Both the position numbers and the translations under genes were made by a program. Source: Deltaproteobacteria bacterium (GTDB lineage Bacteria; Myxococcota_A; UBA9042). Taken from it: a stretch of DNA of 64,000 nucleotides. The stretch covers positions 1-64,000 of the forward strand of contig JACKFC010000022.1 of NCBI GenBank assembly GCA_020632665.1, read 5' to 3'. Shown in pieces: positions 59,269 through 64,000 of this stretch; positions within the stretch are counted from its first letter, which is position 1, and each line of letters starts with the position of its first letter. Under the pieces are notes generated by a model. The model searched no databases. It was not told where the DNA came from and saw only the letters and a program-made list of their open reading frames with translations.

Positions 59269-61365
59269 TTGCACACGTCCCGACTTCGGCTGATCGGGGT
59301 GCTCTCGGCCCCGGTCGGTACGCGCCATGACGCGCTGTTGCGCCTCTGCGAGTCGACGCTCGAGCCGCTGATCGACGCGCTCGAAGGGTCCAAGGCCTGC
59401 TTGGCGCTGCGCGTCGACGGCACCATCCTCGAATTCCTCGAAGCCCACGAAGTCGCGCTGGCCGATCGCCTGGCGCGGCTCTGCGCCGACGGTCGGGTCG
59501 AACCGGTTGGTGGCGGCTTCTACGCGCCGATCCTCGCCCTGCTGCCGTGGCGCGACGCGCTCGGCCAACTCGAGATGACCGCGGGCTTCCTCGAGCGGCG
59601 CACCGGCGTCCGACCGACCGGCGCGTGGCTCGACGAGGGTGTCTGGGAGCCGCGCTTGGCGGAGGTCCTCGAAGCCGGCGGCGCGACCTGGACCGCGATC
59701 GACGCCGGCGCGCTGCGGGCAGCGGCCATCGACGGCGAGCTCGACGGCCATTTCGTCACCGAGCACGTCGGTCGTCCGCTGGCGGTGCTGCCGATCGACG
59801 CGGCGCTGGTCCGCGCGGTCGCTGCGCACGACGGCGCCGCGGTGGTCGAGCGGGTCCGCGCGTCGGCAGAGCGGCTCGGCCGCGACGTCACGCTGACCTG
59901 GGCCGGCCCCGCTTCCGTGCTCGCCGACGGCGGCAGCGCGAGCGGGCTGCAGACCCTGCTGGACGCGCTCGACTTGGCGACCGACGTCACGCTGGCCTTG
60001 CCGGGCCCGACGGTCGAGCAGGAAGTCGGCCGCGGCCGCGTCTACCTCGCCTCCGGCGTCGCTCCTGCGATGACGGCGCAGACCATCGCGCCCTGGCGGA
60101 TCGCGGGGTGGCAGCGGCGGCGGGCGATGCTGCAAGCGGCGGGCGATGGCGAGAGCGAGGCCGAGCAATGGCTGCGCGGCGGCATCTGGCAGGCCTTCCT
60201 CGCCCGCTACGGTGAGATCGACCGGCTGCACAAGCGGATGCTCGACGTCTCGCGTCGCTTCGCCGCGGTCGAGCGGGTGATGCGCAACGGCGGCTTCCGC
60301 GCGATGAGCCAACTGGTCAAGCCGCGCCGGGCGCTCTACCGCGGCCAGGTCGGCGCCGTCTTCGGCTGGGGCGCGCGCGCCGCGATGCACGACGCCGATA
60401 TCCGCGCCGCCGTCCACGCCGCGCTCTGCGAGGCCGAGCGCAGCGTCGAGGGCCTGGTCCGCGGCCGCAGCGATTTCCTCGAGGTCTCGCTGCGCGACGT
60501 CTACGCCGAGCTGGAGACGGCCGTGCTGGTGCGCAGCCGTCGCCTGCGCGTGGTCGTCCGACCGCACGCCGGAGGCACGGTGGCCTGCCTCGAGCACACC
60601 GCCTCGGGCCTGGCGCTGCACGACGTGCTGACCCGCCGGCAGGAGCTCGGCCAGCCGCCAGGGATGCCCCAGGACGCCTACGAGCGCGCGCTCTTCCACG
60701 ACCGCATCGCGCCGGTCGCGGCAGCCGGCTCCGAACCGCTCGACGACCCGCCGGGCGCCGGCGATCTGCTCAACGCGCGCTATCGACTCCTCGGCGCCGA
60801 TACCCAGGGGCGCGGCGCTGACGAGACGGCCCGCATCACCCTCGCCGGCCGCGGCGAGGTCGTCCTCGGCGACGGCCGGACCGTCGCGGTCGAGGTGGTG
60901 AAGCGGATCGAAGTCGACGCGCGACACGAGGCGGTGCGGGTCCGTTGGGCCGTCGAACTGGCCGAGGCCGTCGCCGAACCGCTGGAATTCCTGGTCGAGT
61001 GCAACCTCAGCGCCGCGACCAGCCGCTGCGAAGAGGCCGAAGTCGCGCTCGGCGGTGGTCCTGCGCGCGCCGCTGCCGAGCCGCAGCAGGGCAACGCGTC
61101 GAGCCTCGAGCTACGGCTGCCCTTGCGTCGGGCGCGGGTTGGCCTGCACCTGCAGCGCAGCGACGCAGCGGTCGGCGCCCAGCCGATGCGGCTCGCGGTC
61201 GCACCGCTCTTCAGCCTCGCGATGCCGCATGGCGCGACGCCACGGCCCGCCTTTCAGGGCGTGACGGCATTGGCGCGGGTGCCGCTGGCAGAAGGATCGC
61301 GGCGATTGGAGTTCGAAGCGTGGCTTTCGGTCGTGGCCGAAGGCGCGGCGGACGACGTGGACTAG
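59269..61365 (+). CDS. GH57-family protein with degenerate active site
   Basis: 698 residues. Residues about 1-330 form a GH57 barrel related to 4-alpha-glucanotransferase/alpha-amylase: CSR-2 VEPVGGGFYAPIL and CSR-3 TGAWLDEGVWEP (nucleophile Glu kept) match. But CSR-1, HQP, reads SAP; CSR-4, which should supply the acid/base Asp in GDDGEK, reads LTWAGPASV; and CSR-5 WHG is lost (GAVFGWGARAAMHD). The C-terminal DUF1925/DUF1926-like beta domains are intact. It is therefore likely inactive as a glycosidase. TTG start at 59269; ribosome-binding site is weak. Not a signal-peptide protein. Confidence 0.8.
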   Translation: MHTSRLRLIGVLSAPVGTRHDALLRLCESTLEPLIDALEGSKACLALRVDGTILEFLEAHEVALADRLARLCADGRVEPVGGGFYAPILALLPWRDALGQLEMTAGFLERRTGVRPTGAWLDEGVWEPRLAEVLEAGGATWTAIDAGALRAAAIDGELDGHFVTEHVGRPLAVLPIDAALVRAVAAHDGAAVVERVRASAERLGRDVTLTWAGPASVLADGGSASGLQTLLDALDLATDVTLALPGPTVEQEVGRGRVYLASGVAPAMTAQTIAPWRIAGWQRRRAMLQAAGDGESEAEQWLRGGIWQAFLARYGEIDRLHKRMLDVSRRFAAVERVMRNGGFRAMSQLVKPRRALYRGQVGAVFGWGARAAMHDADIRAAVHAALCEAERSVEGLVRGRSDFLEVSLRDVYAELETAVLVRSRRLRVVVRPHAGGTVACLEHTASGLALHDVLTRRQELGQPPGMPQDAYERALFHDRIAPVAAAGSEPLDDPPGAGDLLNARYRLLGADTQGRGADETARITLAGRGEVVLGDGRTVAVEVVKRIEVDARHEAVRVRWAVELAEAVAEPLEFLVECNLSAATSRCEEAEVALGGGPARAAAEPQQGNASSLELRLPLRRARVGLHLQRSDAAVGAQPMRLAVAPLFSLAMPHGATPRPAFQGVTALARVPLAEGSRRLEFEAWLSVVAEGAADDVD

Positions 61366-61369
61366 CGCT

Positions 61370-61387
61370 GCGTCGCGACGCGCGTCG
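61370..61387. repeat. Two overlapping 12-base palindromes between GH57-like and BMC-like genes
   Basis: GCGTCGCGACGC (61370-61381) and CGACGCGCGTCG (61376-61387) overlap between convergent genes and may form a hairpin. Too short to be sure of termination. Confidence 0.4.
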
Positions 61388-61398
61388 ACGAGGGTCGC

Positions 61399-62049
61399 TC
61401 AGCCTGGGTTGGGGCGACCGGAGACGGCGCCGAGCACGGCCCGGATCTTCTCCTCGGCCTCGGCGATATTCTCCTCGTCGCCACCGAGCCAGACGCGCCC
61501 GAACGCACCGAAGGTCACCATCTCGAGCACGCGGATATTGGCGTGCTTCTCGGCTTCGTTGGTCGCGAGCAGGGCGTAGCCGGCGGGGTGGACCTCGAGC
61601 ACGAAGAGCGTCTCGCCAGCGCGGATCATATCGCCGTGGCGCATGCGGTTGATCAGCTGGGTCTGGTGCCCGTCGATGCCGGTGATGCGCTCGGCCGAGG
61701 TGATCCGCGGCTGCAGCCGGGCGTCCTCGTCGATGCCGTAGAAGTCGAGCAGGGCCTCGCCGGCGGCGCGGATCTGACCGCGGTCGTCGTGGTGCACCTC
61801 GAGCATGCCGAAGGCGCGCTCGACGATCTGCATGCCGGGGATCACACTCGTATTCTTGAGGATCGTGTCGGTCACGCGGTTGATGCTCATGCCCGGCGCG
61901 ACCTCGACCAAGAGTGCGGCTTGCTCTTCCAGCGGAAGGAAGCCACGCGCCACGGTCGCGATGAACGAGGCAGTCTGCGGCTGCAGCGAGTCGATGATGG
62001 TGTAGGTCCGCAGCTCGATGGCTTCGCCGCTTGCGTTGCTTGCGCTCAT
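61399..62049 (-). CDS. Tandem BMC (EutS/PduU-like, circularly permuted) shell-type protein
   Basis: 216 residues made of two similar halves. In each, a beta strand and helix (TASFIATVARGFLPLEE; THQL-like HQTQLINRMRHGDM) is followed by the BMC core: ALLVEVAPGMSINRVTDTIL, then VERAFGMLEVHHDD and an alpha helix; the second copy gives LFVLEVHPAGYALLATNEAE, VTFGAFGRVWLGGDEENIAEAEE. The order matches circularly permuted BMC domains such as EutS, duplicated as in BMC-T trimers (CsoS1D/EutL class). No pentameric or enzyme partners of a BMC operon are nearby. ATG at 62049 has AAGGAG eight bases upstream; a longer frame to 62184 lacks this. Shell formation is inference. Confidence 0.7.
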   Translation of the reverse strand: MSASNASGEAIELRTYTIIDSLQPQTASFIATVARGFLPLEEQAALLVEVAPGMSINRVTDTILKNTSVIPGMQIVERAFGMLEVHHDDRGQIRAAGEALLDFYGIDEDARLQPRITSAERITGIDGHQTQLINRMRHGDMIRAGETLFVLEVHPAGYALLATNEAEKHANIRVLEMVTFGAFGRVWLGGDEENIAEAEEKIRAVLGAVSGRPNPG

Positions 62050-62144
62050 CACCGCTCCTTCTGGCGTCTCGCCCGTTTTTCGCTCTCGCGCCGTCGTGCG
62101 CGCCCCGGGTCTCTCCGGCGCGCCATCTTCGGGCACCACGCCTG

Positions 62145-62156
62145 CGCTTGCAAGCG
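62145..62156. promoter_or_regulatory. 12-base perfect palindrome between BMC-like and DUF58 genes
   Basis: CGCTTGCAAGCG, a perfect 12-base palindrome in the 133-base divergent gap. A candidate operator for the BMC-like gene and/or DUF58 gene. Its CGCTTGC half also occurs in the inverted repeat at 39912-39925. Confidence 0.4.
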
Positions 62157-62182
62157 TCCGGGCCGCGCGCGATGCTGCCCGC

Positions 62183-63520
62183 ATGGCAGGCCGGACTCCA
62201 GCGCATCGCCTCCTGCTCGCCCGTCGCCACCGCGCGTTGCGTCGCGCACGACGTCAGCGGATCGGCCTGCTGCGCAGCCTGGGACGCGACAACCGGCTCT
62301 TCCCCCGCAAATTGGCGGTGACCCGAGAGGGGCGCTGGATCATCGGCGTCGCGATCCTGCTCGGCGTCGGCGCGGTCAACACCGGCAACAACCTGCTCTA
62401 CCTCGTGCTGAGCCTGCTGATCTCGATCATCTCGATCTCCGGCATCCTCTCCGAGCTCGACCTCAAGGGCGTCACCGCCGAGCGGCACTACCCGCGCGAG
62501 CTTGTGGTCGGCGAGGCGGCGACCTTGCGGGTCTCGGTCCGCAACGAGAAGAAGCGGGCGGGCCTGCACCTCGAGGTCGACGAGTTCCAAGACGTCGAGG
62601 CGCTCGACCAGCAGCCGGGCTTCGTCCTGCACCTCGCGCCGTTCGAGGTCGGCAGCGCCTTCATCGTCGCGCGGCCAAGACGTCGCGGCCCGATACGCAC
62701 CGCAGGGCTGCGGCTCTCGACGACCTACCCCTTCGGCTTCGCACGCAAATCGATCATCCGCGAGGCATCGGCGCACATGCTCTCGCTGCCGGTGGTCGAG
62801 CGGGTCGACCTGCAGGTACCGGGTGGGCGCGACCGCGGCGAGCAGGAGCGCAACCCACGCGCCGGCCAGGGCACCGAGCTGCGCGGCCTGCGCGACTTCC
62901 GGCCGGGCGACGCGCCGCGCGACATGCATTGGAAGGTCAGCGCCCGACGCGGTCGCGCGATCGCGCGGGAATGGGAGAGTGAGGCGGCGCGGACGGCCTG
63001 GATCGACTTCGCCCATCTGCGGCCCGGTGGCATCCGCGCAGCGGCCGACGGCAGCGTCGACCCCATCTGCCTCGACCGCGCTTGCTCCGTCGCCGCGGGG
63101 GTCGCCGAGGCGCTGCTGCACGCCGGACTGGCCGTCGGCCTGCGCAGCTTCGGAGGCGTCGTCGAGCCGGCCGCCGATCCCGATGGCAGCGGCCAAGTCC
63201 TGCTCGGCATCCGGCGACATCTCGCGTGGCTGACGGTGGCCGACGCGCCGCCGCCGCCGCAGTGGCCGCTGGACGACGACGCCTGGGCCGACCGCCACGA
63301 CGCCGCCGCGCGATTGGCGGCGACGCTCGCCGAAGGTGGGGCCGCTGCCATGGCCGGCGCCGAGGGGCGGCTCGGGCGTGAGCGGGTGCTCGTCCTCTTC
63401 GCGTCGCGCGCGGATGTGGCGCTGCGCGGCGAGGAGCCGACCATCCGCGTCTGGCTCGATGATGACGGCGCGGTCCTGCGCACCGAGCGGATCCGCCGGC
63501 GCGAGCAGGGGGCGGCGTGA
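62183..63520 (+). CDS. DUF58 domain membrane protein
   Basis: 445 residues. Two adjacent membrane helices occupy about 50-100 (REGRWIIGVAILLGVGAVNTGNNLLYLVLS...). The DUF58 signature, LRGLRDFRPGDAPRDMHWKVSARRGR, follows near residue 240-260, then a vWA-like region. DUF58 proteins commonly sit beside MoxR ATPases and transglutaminases. The ATG at 62183 has no strong ribosome-binding site. Its TGA overlaps the GTG of the next gene. Confidence 0.85.
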   Translation: MAGRTPAHRLLLARRHRALRRARRQRIGLLRSLGRDNRLFPRKLAVTREGRWIIGVAILLGVGAVNTGNNLLYLVLSLLISIISISGILSELDLKGVTAERHYPRELVVGEAATLRVSVRNEKKRAGLHLEVDEFQDVEALDQQPGFVLHLAPFEVGSAFIVARPRRRGPIRTAGLRLSTTYPFGFARKSIIREASAHMLSLPVVERVDLQVPGGRDRGEQERNPRAGQGTELRGLRDFRPGDAPRDMHWKVSARRGRAIAREWESEAARTAWIDFAHLRPGGIRAAADGSVDPICLDRACSVAAGVAEALLHAGLAVGLRSFGGVVEPAADPDGSGQVLLGIRRHLAWLTVADAPPPPQWPLDDDAWADRHDAAARLAATLAEGGAAAMAGAEGRLGRERVLVLFASRADVALRGEEPTIRVWLDDDGAVLRTERIRRREQGAA

Positions 63521-64000
63521 ACTTCGAGCGCACCTTCCTCGCCACGAGCTATGCCCTGGTCGGCGTCGCCTTCGTCGCGGTCGCTTCCAGCGGCCAGATC
63601 GGCTTGGTCGCGCCCGCCGCCTTCGTCGTCGCCTACGTCGCGAGCCTGCTCTGGAAGCGCAGCGCCGAGCCGCAACCGGGCGCCGCGCGCTTCTGGACCG
63701 GCGCGCTGATCGCGTCGTTCTTCGGCCTGGTCGTCTGGTCGATTCAGGACGACAACTGGCTGCTGCACGCCCTCGAATTCGCCTTGCTGATGACCACGAG
63801 CCGCTTGTTCCAGCGGCGCTACGCGAAGGATTGGCTGCAGCTCTACGCGCTCTCGTTCCTGCTGATCTTGGTCGCGGCGGTGATCCACCCGACCTTGGTC
63901 TTCGCGATCGCCTTCCTGATCTATGCGGTGCTGGCGATCTGGGCGCTGGTGATGCTGCACATCGTGCGCAATATTGAGATCGCCACCCGCACCCGGCCCG
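63517..64000 (+). CDS. TgpA-type transglutaminase membrane protein, N-terminal part
   Basis: The GTG at 63517 overlaps the DUF58 stop (GTGA). The visible 161 codons run off the window. They encode about five hydrophobic helices (TSYALVGVAFVAVASSGQIG, FVVAYVASLLW, ALIASFFGLVVWSIQD, FLLILVAAVIHPTLVFA), matching the N-terminal DUF3488 region of TgpA-type proteins; the transglutaminase domain must lie beyond. Confidence 0.8.
   Translation, partial: MNFERTFLATSYALVGVAFVAVASSGQIGLVAPAAFVVAYVASLLWKRSAEPQPGAARFWTGALIASFFGLVVWSIQDDNWLLHALEFALLMTTSRLFQRRYAKDWLQLYALSFLLILVAAVIHPTLVFAIAFLIYAVLAIWALVMLHIVRNIEIATRTRP

Overview
The window is a gene-dense stretch of a high-G+C bacterial chromosome (visibly about two-thirds G+C; not counted). 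The best guess is a Myxococcota-like member of the former Deltaproteobacteria. The basis is several large lipoproteins with Asp/Ala-rich linkers, calcium-binding thrombospondin-3 repeats and Cys-rich repeats, an FHA-GAF signalling protein, sigma-54 with a reduced nitrogen-type PTS, and a type IV pilus/type II secretion ATPase. This is inference from gene style, not a taxonomic search. I see no tRNA, rRNA, insertion sequence, phage gene or CRISPR array. No gene-free stretch exceeds 300 bases; the longest is the 217-base divergent gap at 58575-58791.

Layout. 1-6364 (minus): an FHA-GAF protein cut by the window edge, a secreted TPR protein, an unusual pentapeptide-repeat/TPR/kinase-fold fusion, and a thrombospondin-3 lipoprotein. 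6421-15457 (minus): genome maintenance and ribosome assembly (recN, a WYL regulator, der, era, and an rdgB-rsmB fusion gene), then a rhodanese and a DJ-1/PfpI protein. 15580-25430 (plus): a 2088-residue Cys-repeat/propeller lipoprotein, a small lipoprotein, a UshA-like/multiheme cytochrome lipoprotein and a Cys-cluster metal-binding protein. 25435-31417 (minus): a murein endopeptidase, then a compact regulatory PTS cluster in the order rpoN-ptsN-rapZ-ptsH-ptsI. 31594-35486 (plus): dnaJ, then rplY-pth-rpsF-rpsR-rplI, closed by a bidirectional terminator facing exbB-exbD (minus).

36867-39258 (plus) is a tightly overlapping trio: DHH phosphoesterase, BFD-like [2Fe-2S] protein and an unknown helical protein. 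Then come a pilin-like protein (minus), a 1634-residue NAD-glutamate dehydrogenase (plus), a lectin-like lipoprotein divergent from a neutral-ceramidase-like lipoprotein, a VanZ-like membrane protein, miaB and two lipoproteins. 53723-57932 (plus) carries a Lys/Ala-tailed small protein, ttcA, a pilB/gspE ATPase and hslO, convergent with grxD-bolA (minus). The last 5 kb hold a secreted protein, a GH57-family protein that has lost several catalytic motifs, a solitary tandem bacterial-microcompartment (BMC) shell-like protein (minus), and a DUF58-transglutaminase pair that runs off the end.

Most genes are housekeeping and are arranged in short operons with 4-base start/stop overlaps. The parts that stand out are the orphan BMC-like protein, the rdgB-rsmB fusion, the pentapeptide-TPR-kinase fusion, the degenerate GH57 protein, poly-acidic extensions on four ribosome-linked proteins (Der, Era, S6, L9), and the large repeat lipoproteins.
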